Assembly: GCA_022264855.1 (NCBI GenBank)
Contig: JABYQU010000007.1
Span: 926,618-990,617, forward strand
Length of the DNA: 64,000 nucleotides
Direction of reading: 5' to 3'
Origin: Lenzites betulinus
Lineage: Eukaryota > Basidiomycota > Agaricomycetes > Polyporales > Polyporaceae
In this document: positions 1 to 11,097 of the stretch, one piece after another
How positions within the stretch are numbered: position 1 is the first letter of the stretch
Layout of the letters: each line of letters starts with the position of its first letter
Translations under genes and position numbers: made by a program
Notes under the pieces: generated by a model
What the model saw: only the letters and a program-made list of their open reading frames with translations
What the model was told of the DNA's origin: nothing
Database searches by the model: none

Positions 1-16
1 GACGCATGTGGTACAG

Positions 17-1921
17 GACGAACGGCGGTCCCGGGTGCTCCTCGCTCGAAGGTCTTCTGCAGGAGAACGGTGTAAGTATTCGTCCCGTGCCTTGTGGAAT
101 GCGTTTATAGGCTGATGGTATTTTCGTGCAGCCATTCCAATGGTCCTACGGCCAAGCGCACCCGACCCAGAATGAATTTAGCTGGACGAACCTGTCGAGC
201 ATCCTGTTCGTCGAGCAGCCAGTCGGCACTGGGTTCTCGCAAGGCAAGCCGGATGTCACTGTACGTACCCTTAGATCCGACGAGCAGACCACCTGGGACC
301 GATGCTTTCCCTACGTAGAACGAGGACCAGGTCGCGGCCGAGGTCGTTGGCTTCATGCAGCAGTTCCTGGAAGTCTTCAAGGAGCTGGGGGGCAAGAAGC
401 TCTACATGACCGGCGAGAGTGTAAGTGTTTTTTCTGGCTCTGCTTGAATATGCCTGTGCTCACAGAATCCAGTACGCGGGGATGTACGTGCCATGTAAGT
501 GGATGTGTCCTGTCCTTGAGAGCGGGGAGGCAGTAGGCTGATCGCAGTACGACAGACATCACGAACTTCATCTTCGAGAACCCGACGGCCCTCAACCTCA
601 CGATGACCGGATTCTGGGTGTCTGATCGTGAGTACTCGTTCGTTCCCATGCGGCCTCAAAACCTGGTGTCTCATCCACTTTCGTACAGCCGTTCTTGGGT
701 GGGACGTCGTCCAGGAGCAGATCCCCGCAGTCGACTTTGTGCACAAGTACGAAAGCGTCTTCTCGTTCAAGTACGTCTACGTTCGTGTCACCAGAGGCTG
801 CCGAGCGCTGACGAGATGCCGACGCACAGCGAGACGTTCATGGCGCACCTGGACGCCGCGGCCGCACGCTGCGGATACACGGGCTACGTCGAAACGCACG
901 CCACATACCCGCCCAAGGGCCTCCTCCCGCTCCCGGGCAAGAGCGTCGAGGCGGACCCGGGCTGCGACCTCTGGGACGAGATCTTCGACGCGGCGCTGCT
1001 CGTCAACCCCGCGTTCAACATCTACCGCATCTTCGACACCGTACGTCCGCTTTTGCCTCTCTAGCTCCTCTGGCCGCGTGCTGAACAGGACATCATGCAG
1101 TGGCCGATCCTGTGGGACGTCCTCGGCTTCCCGTGAGTATCCCCGGCCGCTCGCGCGTGACCGATACTTATCCCCATACAGCGGCTCGTTCTTCCAGACG
1201 CAGGGCCCGATCTACTTCGACCGCGAGGAGGTGAAGCGCGCGATCCACGCGCCCGTGAACGTGACGTGGGAGGAGTGCTCGGACATCAACGTGTTCGTGG
1301 GGCGCGGCGGGGACCGCTCCTTGCCGCCCGCGTTCACCGTGCTGCCGAGCATCATCGAGAAGAGCGAGCGCGCGGTGATCGTGCACGGCCTCGCGGACTT
1401 CATCCTCATCGCGGAGGGCACGCGGATCGTGATCCAGAAGTGCGTCTCTTCCATTCGTGGTATGATATGGGGCAGTCGGTGCTGACTTGACATTGCTTTT
1501 GCGCGCGGCGGGGAATAGTATGACATGTGCGTAAAGCTTTCGCGTGGGCGTGGTGTGGGCGGGACGCTGATTTTGGCGACGCAGGGAACGGCCAGCAGGG
1601 CTTCCAGGAGCCGATCCAGCCCGACAGCCTGATCGTGGACGGGATGGGCGCGCTCGGGACCGCGCACAGCGAGCGCGGGCTCACCTACTTCGAAGTCGCA
1701 CTCAGCGGACACATGTGCGTTCTCCCCGCTCTTCCTTGTCCATCCCTTGTCTCTCTGCTGACGATGCCTCGTGTGGTGTCACAGGGTGCCGCAGTTCTCC
1801 CCGAAGGTGAGTCGTTCTTTGGTCTGTCGTTGTAAGGGAGGAGCGATGCTGATGGCGGATTTGCGCGCAGGCTGCGTTCCATATCATGGAGTACTTGATG
1901 GGCTTCAGGGAGAACCCGTAG
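17..1921 (+). CDS. Serine carboxypeptidase (peptidase family S10), 3' part
   Basis: Secreted or vacuolar exopeptidase that removes C-terminal residues. The 5' part lies left of the window; the first visible exon follows an acceptor ending at 16 and encodes the oxyanion motif NGGPGCSS. Thirteen exons join in frame: 17-71, 132-260, 319-420, 473-494, 556-627, 689-770, 797-1040, 1089-1132, 1182-1439, 1519-1526, 1585-1714, 1785-1806 and 1871-1921. All three catalytic residues are visible: Ser in GES|YAG (split by the intron after 420), Asp in HGLADF, and His in SGHMVPQ. FVEQPVGTGFS and YVPYITNF are further S10 signatures. The 8-base exon at 1519-1526 is unusually small but is needed to keep the frame. 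The gene is intact as far as seen and ends at TAG 1919-1921. Exact substrate preference cannot be told. Confidence 0.93.
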
Positions 1922-3792
1922 GGCGGTTCATAGGGCAGCGTTTGGCTAGCGCTGTGTGTAGTCGTGGAGCGGTGAAAATGCAAACGCAAGATGTAGTGAA
2001 GGGAATTCGGCCGCGTCGTGGCTCCTCTGCGCTCTGTGGACGTTGTCATTGAGCAAGTACTGGCAGCGATGTATGATGTGTCAAAGGGGAGGTCGGTGTG
2101 ATGCTGACACAGGCTGGTGCTAGAGCGTTGGACGTCGAATACTACGCTTGCCTTTTAGGGAGGCTGGTACGCAAGCGCCACAAAGCGGGTTTCTCCTGCT
2201 CCTCCGGTTTCTCCTGCTCCTCCCTCTCCCGGAGGCTTTGGCAGATCGACCATATATGCTCCTAGCGCTCGATGCGCGTTGCGCTGGGGTGGGTGTTTGT
2301 AGCCGTACGATCTGGGAAGCGTCGCCGTTAGGCTGAGATCGGGCACGTACCGGGAATGGGGGGAGAACTGCTCGAATTAGTACACCAAGTGGTCAGGATG
2401 TGAGAGACCGTGACACTCAGGCTCTAGTACAGGCCGGATGCGGACGTCTACTTACTATCAGAGCTGTTAGTATATTACCGGGGATAACCGGAACCACGCA
2501 GCGAATGGCATACGATACCTCCGTATGGCGGGTACTGCGCACTAAGCGTGGAAGGGACGCACCTCGGGCAACACAAACGACGCCTTTTGAGCACTCTAAG
2601 TCTGACAGGTATGTACGGACACGAGATGGTCGCACTTTCAGTATTCAAGCTCAAGCGTGGAGGCTCAAGTGGATGGAAAATCGCTGCAGGCGAGGTTCTC
2701 TTGGGACTATTCTTCATGAGACGTCTCTGGTCGGCATGGCTGGTTCAGCTAATCAATATGGACACGGATGGCATTGAAACGGTGCACTCACCTCGCCGTA
2801 CAAACGTCGACGGTGCGATATCGGCGCGGCGAAAGCGGGTCTCGCGCACACCTTTGTCCTGGCTGGGGGTTGTTGAGGGGGGAAGGTTCTGAGGTGTGGT
2901 GTCGATCCCCGGGTGCGAGTGGCGGGGGAAAGAGAGAGTCTCGGTCGGCAGGCACTATGTAGTAGGGTCTTCAGATAGGGATCGCAGCGAAACCCCGGAG
3001 TATATCGTGAATATACTCTAAGTAGCACATCCCGCAGGCCTCTGGGCGTTAGGACGGGCACCGTCCAGCTCGATATACACCTGAATCGTGCGGTGGATAG
3101 AGCTCACGCGCCCTTGCCACTCCCACTTGAGGTCTGAGGTCCAGGTCCACTTTGTGTATCCCTTCAGGCCTCAGGCCTTATTCGGCGCAGTGCGCATGTA
3201 TGACATAATGCACTTGACCAACACGTCTCTCCTGAAGCTTCCAAATGGCAAGTGCGTAGTGGCACAGGCCTCGTCGCCAAGGAAGACGCAGCGAGAACGA
3301 GTGGTGGGGCACCAAAGCGCGCTGCCCGGGTCCACAGGCATCGTACATTGCGCAGTATGCGCGGCACACGGCGAGCCAACTGGGGTCGGGCGAGGTCTAA
3401 AAGCACAGTGCGCAGCGCGCGTTGCATTTACGCGTGAAGAGGGCGTACGCAAGACACAGACAGACGACAGAGGAGAGGGAGCGGGGAGAGAGCATGCGGG
3501 TGGGCCGGGGCCGGAGGCGAGGGGCGAGAGGGCGATACGATACTGACTGGGAAGCGGGGATACAGCATATAAGACGACCGGAGCGGAGGGAAGGAGACGG
3601 ACGCGCGAGAGTATAGTGTTGGTTAGAGTATGTAGACATTGCAGGCATGGGGTCTCGCCGACGATAAAGGAGGGCCTGTTCGGGGGTAAAGGGGGAGGGC
3701 GGGCGTGTCTTGCCCTTGAGACAAGTTCAGCCGCGTTCAAAGCGTGTCCCGGGGTGAAGGAGGTGTGGCTACGTGATGTGCACGCGCGTCGT
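1922..3792. other. Intergenic, no gene recognised
   Basis: Both flanking genes point towards this 1.9-kb stretch. Open frames are short and none has a recognisable motif or convincing splice pattern. An 18-base unit (GGTTTCTCCTGCTCCTCC) is repeated in tandem near 2188-2223. The region 3460-3615 is purine-rich. I see nothing else. Confidence 0.5.
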
Positions 3793-4765
3793 TCACCGGT
3801 CGACGTCCATCTTGGCGCCACCGCGACGTCCACGACCACCGCGCCCACGGCCTCGGCCTCGCGCAGGCTTCTGTGATTGCACGTAGTCCTTGGGGTCAGC
3901 GCCGGGTGGCGCTACGAGCACCTTCGCGCGGGGGTCTGTGCCGACGATTTCGTCCGAGCGCATCTTCCTGTGATGGGGGTGAGAAAACGGCCAAGGTGGT
4001 GGTGAGGGCGACTCACGACCCGGAGTTTGCGCCGTTGTCGCCCATGAGGACGTCTACGCTGCCCTCGACGATTGCGGCGCCGATGCGGCCTGATAGCGTC
4101 GCATTGACGCCACCGACGATCTTGACCTCGAGCGTGCGGCCATCCGCAGGTTGGCCGTGGAACTTGGCGACGGCGCCCTGCGCGTCCTTCTCGTTCTTGT
4201 ACGTCAGCCTGACGACGGGCTCGGGAGAGGTGGAGTGGAGGATGGCGGAGGTGATGGCGCCGCAACGCTTGAAGATGGCCTGGGCGGAATGTCGGACAAG
4301 GTTCAGAGGAAAACAAGGTGGGGACGGACCTCGACGTCGGCGGCTGTTGTGCCTTTCGCGAGTCCTGCGACTTGTACTACGTTTCCACGTGAGCTCGCGC
4401 CCTTTATCGAGAACCCCTTCTCGCCAATCGCTTCGCGAAGAGCCCTGTCTGCGAGGCCGACGTTGAGCTTAGGGGCGGAGGGGGGCGCGGTGGTGATGCG
4501 AGCGCTCAAGGAGCGGGGCTCGGCGCCGTAGAGGTCGTGCTTCCAGGTGTCGTTCACGTTGCCCTTTGGCGGACGCTTGTTCCGGTTCTGAAGAAGAGAT
4601 AGAGAGTGGCGTTGTGATCAGAGAGCGACGCGTGGGGTGAAGAGGTGGTGTGCGACGCACGTAGGGCGCGGACGCTGCCGCAGCACGGTTAACCTTGGCG
4701 CGAACGGGGCCTACGGAGGATGCGGAGCCCGCGGGGAGACTCATGCGCTCGAGCAGAGAAGTCAT
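3793..4765 (-). CDS. RRM protein with RGG tail, ALY/REF (THO4/Yra1)-like
   Basis: Probable nuclear RNA-binding protein of about 266 residues, of the kind that adapts mRNA for export. Exons on the minus strand are 4765-4661, 4587-4330, 4279-4017 and 3967-3793, and the frame is continuous. Around residues 85-165 is an RRM: an RNP2-like strand (VVQVAGL), then AIFKRCGAI, VVRLTYKNEKDA and the closing strand RTLEVKIVGG. The N-terminus begins MTSLLERMSLPAG. The C-terminus carries KMRSDEIV followed by an arginine/glycine run (ARGRGRGRGGRGRRGG), a typical RNA-binding or arginine-methylation tail. Both ALY/REF proteins and other small RRM-RGG proteins share this layout, so the export role is inferred. 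Confidence 0.8.
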
Positions 4766-5501
4766 GGTGAGATGGTGAGAGGGATGGGGAGGAGGAGGAG
4801 GGGATGGTGGTCGTCGGGAACGAAGCCACAGGCGATCTAGCCACCGCCACTCGCCACCCCTCTGTTTGCCTGCGCTTGCCGCTTTCCCACGATTCTGGGC
4901 GCTACTCGTACTCGTCCAACTCAGCGCCACTTTCTTCTTCTTGCATCTTGCACCCGTCTTCTGGCCAAGTCCTTGGTCTGTGTCTCTCACAAGTACTGCA
5001 GCATCGGCTGTGTTAGTTACAACTCCGAACTCACTGCCACTGACAATGCACGCGCACTTGCACATCAACGACTATATGCATGCCTGAGTTAAGCTATCTC
5101 ATGCGCGAGATCCACCTTCAGTGAAGTCCTGGGTCTTTCCCACTCTTGTTGACAGAGTATGACTTTCGACACCGAAGAGTATGGCGACATTGTCCGCGAC
5201 ATCATCTCAACATGCCCTCGATGGCATCCGTCACCGTTTGTATCGCCGAACTGCGCCGGTCGCCCAGTGTCTTCTCGAAAACAAGGTTCTTCTGTATGTC
5301 CATTAAACTCGGTAGCGTGTTCTGAACGTTGCTCATTCGCGTTCTGTCCACCCGCAGTGAATTCATTGATTGCTGCCTCAAGGCCTCAATGCCCTCTAGG
5401 TCAAGTTCGATGTCATGCGTTAGCGCCTGCCAACCTATATAGCGGACGGCCGTCTCGTTCTACCTCCTTCAGCCTCGTCTTTGTATACCGATACGACCTC
5501 C
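4766..5501. other. Divergent promoter region
   Basis: This 736-base region lies between the RRM gene (minus) and the truncated Goodbye copy (plus). An open frame at 5159-5518 has no recognisable domain and is probably chance. A TATA-like box at 5435 is listed separately. Confidence 0.5.
5435..5442 (+). promoter_or_regulatory. TATA-like box of truncated Goodbye copy
   Basis: CTATATAG sits 60 bases before the ATG at 5502. The same octamer stands about 80 bases before the start of the full-length paralogue on the minus strand (21746-21753), so it appears to be an inherited promoter element. Confidence 0.45.
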
Positions 5502-6361
5502 ATGTCAAACCAGCATAGTAGTACACGCGCGCGGAGTCTCGCAGATGCGCAGAATGCTCTCAACAGACCCACACCAACTGGGAAGACTCGTTCAGGTATT
5601 TTTCGGAGGAAAATTATTTTCTGCGTGGTATTGAAGTACGCACGCTCGTCCCAGGCGAATTGGCAAAGGAGTTCGTAGAGGCAGTAGATATGGCCAGCAA
5701 AGCAAAGGACAGCGAGGGCTTGGGATTACTGATGGACGGTGTGCGCTCGCTGGTGGAGAGCCTGCCTCCGCTTGTACGCGCGCTCGACGTTGTAGCGCAA
5801 ATCCATCCATTTCTTTCCAGTACGTCCCTCGCCTTCGCGCAGCGGCCGAACCCGCACTGACGTGTACCCTACCACAGTTGTGGTAGGAGCGTTCAAGGTT
5901 GTAGTTGAGCTCGAGGTAAAGCGACGCGAAAAGAACAAGAAGATCAACCTGCTCTTCCTCGAAATGCGCAACATGATGACCGTGCTGCTACAGTACGTCG
6001 CTTCCCGCCTCCCGTCTCCCTCCATGTACAGTGCTCGGCTGACTCCTCTGTCCAAGTACACGCATACGCGTGGACACATCTGGACATGCAGGCCACCAAC
6101 GAGGCCGTTGTAATGGCTCAGGAGTCCAACCAACCCACGCAGGACCTGTTTCGGAGAAGAAGGACCAACTTGAACGCAGAAGACAAGCGGCCCCATAGTA
6201 TTGGAAAGTATTGGAAGCATCTATTTGCAAGTAGCACTGCAAAGATTGCGCGCTTATTCGGTTGGTACCACGAACCGGCGACCAAGGCAATGCTTGGCTT
6301 ATTCGCCCACACACCGACAACAGCCGACAACGAAGAGAAGGCTTCTTCAGGCTGTGTATAA
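5502..6361 (+). pseudogene. Truncated Goodbye-domain gene (third family copy)
   Basis: The first three exons (5502-5595, 5655-5819, 5878-5992) align closely with exons 1-3 of the two large paralogues at 11098 and 21666. They share the start MSNQHS (MSNKPD in the minus-strand copy), the run SLPPLVRALDVVAQIHPFLS, and VGAFKVVVELEVKRR. Intron positions and phases are identical. After the third exon the similarity stops. The following open frame (about 6086-6361) is unrelated, and no acceptor upstream of it keeps the frame of the expected fourth exon. This is therefore read as a 5' fragment of the family, possibly expressed as a short Goodbye-only protein, but more likely a remnant. Its nearest relative is the 21666 copy, judged by its N-terminus. 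Confidence 0.72.
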
Positions 6362-6476
6362 GTGTTCTGTCAGAGTCCACACGGTGAATGGTATTGCATC
6401 GCCATTCTATTCAATGGCATGTCGGTCCCCCGTACCGCCTTACACCGCCTCGCCAACTCGATTATATCCTAGTGTG

Positions 6477-6484
6477 TTATATAG
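6477..6484 (+). promoter_or_regulatory. Possible TATA box of HET gene
   Basis: TTATATAG lies 128 bases before the proposed ATG at 6612. Spacing is plausible for a fungal promoter, but the assignment rests on sequence alone. Confidence 0.3.
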
Positions 6485-6611
6485 AGGATTCGCAGTACGA
6501 GTTGATGTAGCAGCCTGCTCTTGATGTCCACCTGAGCTACGCGCGCTGTAGGTACCCATGCGCTGCTCCTGGGAACCTTGCACTGATTCCGCCAGCAGTA
6601 CGACCACTGCA

Positions 6612-8863
6612 ATGCGCCTTTTAAACACTTCCACAGCTCGACTATTGTCATTTCCCAATCCTGACACCCGGCCACCGTACGCTATACTCTCACACGTCTG
6701 GCAAGAACATGAGGCATCGTTTCAGGACATCGAAGTCCTCAGTACACATCCCGACCCTCTCTCCGTTGCTCCCGAGAAGATCCGCCGCTTTTGCTTGCTC
6801 GCGAGTGCCGAGGGTTTCGATTGGCTCTGGCTCGACACCTGTTGCATCGACAAGACCAGCAGCAGTGAACTATCTGAGGCGCTCAACTCGATGTACGTTT
6901 GGTATCAAGAAGCGACTATCTGTTACGTCTACCTCCATGACGTACCCCCTCTCCCGGATGGTCCGTGTACAGATCCGGACGATCAAGCGGGCTACGAAGA
7001 ATCACTCATCAACAGTGTGTGGTTCACTCGCGGATGGACGCTTCAGGAGCTGCTCGCACCCCACTTCCTGTTCTTCCTCTCTTACGACTGGTCTGTCATC
7101 GGGACGAAGCATTCTTGGGCCTCTGCCATCCAACGTGCTACACAGATCGACCAGGAGGTTTTGACACTGTCGCGGCCGCTCCAAAAAGTCAGCATCGCGC
7201 GCCGAATGTCCTGGGCAGCTAAGCGGCGCACCACCCGGCCGGAAGACCGCGCATACTCTCTCTTGGGACTCTTCGGCGTCAACATGGCCCCAATATACGG
7301 CGAGGGCCCAGAAAGAGCGTTCTACAGGCTGCAGGAACAGATTCTCACCCACTGTTCTCCAGACCAGAGTATATTCGCTTGGGGTGCCTTCAACCTCTAC
7401 GACTGCCTGTCCGTTCAAAGCTTCTGTTCTGACACAGAAGACGATCTAGGTCACCTCGTCGGCCAGGGCTCCTCCTACCCAGAACGCCTCCTTGCATCAT
7501 CTCCCGATAGCTTCGCCTCCGCTGCCAATATCATCCCTGTATCTCAGGCTCGGCTGATGGACGTACTAGGCATACAGACACTCCCGCATTCAATGGAGAC
7601 ATATATTACAGGCTTCGGAATTCGCGTCACCCTCCCCCTTATCCCCATCCACCACCATCCAAACATCGCCTTCCTCGCTGTACTTGCATGCCAGGACTCC
7701 CGGCTTCCGGAGAGCCTCTTCTGCCTCTACCTTCGCAAGTCCTCTAATATCGGCAGCTCCAGGCTCCACGCCATCGGCGCATTCACTCCCAAGCTCCCTC
7801 AGGACATGCGTCGAGCCCTGTCCGGATCCTCGGCCCCGCGGCAGCTCCGCCTTCATCGCGGGGGACTGCTTTTCGACCCCCTTCCGCCAGCTATCCAACA
7901 AAGCATCACCGCCCCCACATTCTACATCCTGCATAAACCCCAATGTCCCGGTCATCGCAGCCAGCAGTTTCGTGGCCGCTGCTTCGAGCGCGTGGCGCGG
8001 ATGTACGTGGCCGCCGGGAAGCAGGTTGCCTCCGCTTTCCGCAGTCCAGACGTGCAAGAGTTCGCCTGGGATATTGCGCACCAGAGAACTGTACACCCTT
8101 CCCCCACACGCAGCAACCTCGTCAGCATCCCAGATATCATCAAAAGCATGATCTCCAACAGTCGGGCATCCGCTTCGGGGAGGAGGCTACCACTGCTACT
8201 GCCATCGTTCTCCACCACAGGCGACTGCAGCAACATAATCTGGGAAACGCTCCGCCGGATCGTGTTCGACATGCCAAGCCATCTGAAGAAACGAACATTC
8301 ACCTTCCAGGTTGTTTTCGAGGGGCAGCATAGCTCAAGCCTCCCTGAGAGCGACAACCTTCTCCCCGTCATCGTCCGTAGTCGGGGGACTCTCCTGAATC
8401 ATATCCCTCCCACTCTTGATGTTCCTCTGCAATGTCCCGCTAGCCTAGTTGGATTTCCAGAGGTTGACGGCGCCGCAGGCTTCCCGAAGCGGCAGTTAGA
8501 CCTGAGGATGGTAACGTGCCAGATGGTCGAGGACGGCTACACAGCACGGCGACAGATGGAGAAGGTTCATACCTCCGCTTTGTACAGCAAGACAGTCTTA
8601 TCGTTCTCTCTGTCGCCATCGAGTCAAACATTTGAACACGTCGACGATCCAGGTATGGATTCTCTCGGCATCGAGTGTTACAACTTGATTTGGTGCTAAC
8701 CTCTCCGTTGTGTGCAGATATTGAGGGGGCGACCGTGCACTCCAGCGAGGAACCAGAATCAGTGTCGGCTCCACACGGCCATCGACACAAACAGGCCAGC
8801 CGCACCGAAGAGGCGATGGAAAAGGGTAAAATTGTCTCAACATATACCTGGTCGACCGGTTGA
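6612..8863 (+). CDS. HET-domain protein (heterokaryon incompatibility)
   Basis: Probable self/non-self recognition effector of about 728 residues. The HET domain occupies roughly residues 20-200. It contains YAILSHVW, FDWLWLDTCCIDK, SEALNSMYVWYQEA, FTRGWTLQELLAP and, downstream, RPEDRAYSLLGLFGVNMAPI and YGEG, the usual HET-E/HET-D-like order. The start MRLLNTS at 6612 fits the family better than an in-frame ATG at 6558. The long exon ends at 8652. A 65-base intron (8653-8717, GTATGG, CTAAC branch point, TGTGCAG) leads to a second exon ending at TGA 8861-8863, whereas unspliced reading would stop at 8699. No NACHT, WD40 or ankyrin region follows, so this is a stand-alone HET protein with a long C-terminal part of unknown function. 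It lies between members of a Goodbye-domain family. Confidence 0.92.
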
Positions 8864-9095
8864 GCCGATAGTGTAACATCCCCAGGCCGAGTCCGCTGAA
8901 GCCCATACATATGTTGCAGTATTGTCATACATAAGCCTTTACCAGCGAAATCCGAAGTAATAGTATCATTAGTATGTATCAACATTATCAACCTTGCAAT
9001 TGTCAAACTCGGACGTGCTGGCAAACTCTCCGATGAGGTACCCTCGATCCAATACCATAGCCGAACAGCCCACCCCGCTGCGAGGGCCAACCTTC

Positions 9096-10377
9096 TCAAT
9101 TTGGCGTGTATGCCGGGGGAACATCCGCCCTCGCAACCTCTGTCACCGTGGGCATCGACCGTATCGGACTTGTCGTACCCGGAGAAAGCATCGGCGCTAC
9201 GTTCGAGGGTGTTGACCCTGACTGAAACCGCACTCCCGAGTCCGCTTGTACGTCCATCCCTCCTGAATCTTTTGCAGATTGCGAGCCCTTGCCCGTCATG
9301 TGTCTGCCGCGCTCAGCTAGGCTTGACTGGTCGTGGTTGGTGCTCGTTTCCGGGGTGGGTGTATATATGTTCGTGTGACTAGGGGCGCTGCTGCTGCTTC
9401 CGATGGTGGATGGGGATGTTGACGGGGATGTGATTCTGTCGTTGGCCATCTTTAACTTGGAGTCTCTGAGTGTCGCAGAGGTGCCGGCCGAATACATCCC
9501 TGACGGGGCCTCTCTGACTCGACTCTGAGAAGTGGTGTGCTCGTAAACCATGTATGGCGTGACAGGGGCCATCGCCGTAGCTAACACGCAGAGCTGAGTG
9601 TCTTGCGTAGTGGGAGGAAGGGAGAACTTGAAGACTTACGAGTGGTTGGGTCCAACGGTGACAGTGGGATCTGCTTATAGCGTTTCGTGAATCGGCAGTA
9701 GACGAAGGCGATGACCGCCGCTACTATGACCACGACCCCTCCCACCACGCCGCCTACTATCGGACCGACCGGTGGAGAAGATGTAGCGGGAGTCGAAGAC
9801 GGCGTAGTAGTGAGAGTCGAGGATGGTGCAACGGCCTGGCTGCTTGGAGGTATACTTGTTGTCACGGGCGCCGGGGATGACGCACTTGGGTTCGTAATGT
9901 TGTATCGAGCATAGTCGAGATAGAATGGAGCGTCGGCACTGGCACGGGTAACATTGATCGTGAGCGTATACTCGCCATAGGGCAGAACGCTCGAGTTGAA
10001 GAACGCGACATTGTCCACGGGGGAGGAGACTGCGTCGGGAACGAACGCTTGAAGATGTGTGTCTCCGACACTGTACACTGACAGAGGTGGTTCGGCGCCA
10101 TTCTTTATGGGTACGACACCGTGACCGTACACGGAGACCTGCGAACCTGGGAAAAGCGTTAGCACTGAATTTGACGTGTACGGCTATTGAGGGGGTGATC
10201 AAGCGACGTACCGGTGAGTGTGAACTGAGCAGACGGGCCCGGCTCAAGCGCTGCGCGAACATAACCCCCCCAGACGTTGGTGTCACCAGGGATTGGCGTC
10301 AGAATGAAATTGCCGTCGTAGTCGAAAGGAGGCTGTTGGTTGTCATCAACAGTATTGATATCTGCGTCTGTAGACAT
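9096..10377 (-). CDS. Single-pass membrane protein with Ser/Thr-rich stalk
   Basis: About 385 residues from three exons: 10377-10212, 10146-9640 and 9580-9096. Residues 1-170 resemble the beta-rich extracellular domain common in agaricomycete surface proteins (SQVSVYGHG, LPYGEYTLTINV, APFYLDYARY, with N-glycosylation sequons). A Ser/Thr/Pro-rich stalk follows, then a transmembrane helix (GPIVGGVVGGVVVIVAAVIA) and a basic stop-transfer CRFTKRYK. The cytoplasmic tail is Ser/Pro-rich and ends VPPAYTPN, a proline-rich ending often seen in this group. No signal peptide is evident at the proposed ATG, and an additional 5' exon near 10440-10520 is possible. Ligand and function are unknown. Confidence 0.82.
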
Positions 10378-11097
10378 TCCTGGTAAAACGGCGGGCTAGA
10401 GGGTGGTCGTGACTGCAGAAACGATGGCCGAGCTCTGCCAGCAACAATTAGGAGCACTACGGCACGTACTGTACGCGAGGGAGACTGGGGAAAGACAGCT
10501 TCAAGCACAAGTACCTGTAGCATCCCTACCAGTCAAGCTATACAAGCCGCGGTCATGGCATGGCCAGCGAATTTGAAACTTTGAGACCAGGCGAGCAGAC
10601 GAGGGGAGATGCAGACCGGCGATCTATCGGGGAGGACAACGGTAAGCCACTCTGTTCTGGCACACAGCCGGTGCCTGTACTTGATCTCCTTAACATTTTT
10701 ATGACAACTTCTTCGAAGGCCGATAGCGGTAGCACAGAAATTTTGTCCTGCCCAACTGAGTGTCGACGTTTGCAAGCAAACCTTCAGAACTTGAAGAAGT
10801 GAGGTTGATATAGGCGCCCATTTGTACGAGATGTATTTATGGGCGTCTAATAGAACACGGTCCGCAGAGTTTACCACAGCTAGCATCGACGTCTTGATTG
10901 CGACCACGTACGAAACGCAAACATTGTAGACCAGACGTGGAACTGCACATCAAATCGTGTGTCTCACCTCCTTGGAATTTTCCCAAGCAACAGTAGAACG
11001 CCCATGTGGTTCAAAGTTTCCTACTCCGCCGCCACAACGAACTGTTGCACAGTCTTCCAAGAGTCTGCATTGTCCTCACATTCGTCAAATCCCAGCA
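10378..11097. other. Intergenic, divergent promoter
   Basis: This 720-base stretch lies between the minus-strand membrane protein and the plus-strand Goodbye gene. It has only short, featureless frames. No TATA box comparable to those of the other two Goodbye copies is seen ahead of 11098. Confidence 0.45.

Noticed and set aside
5159..5518. Open frame of 119 codons upstream of the truncated Goodbye copy
   Set aside because: It overlaps the promoter and start of the Goodbye fragment and has no recognisable domain or codon pattern.
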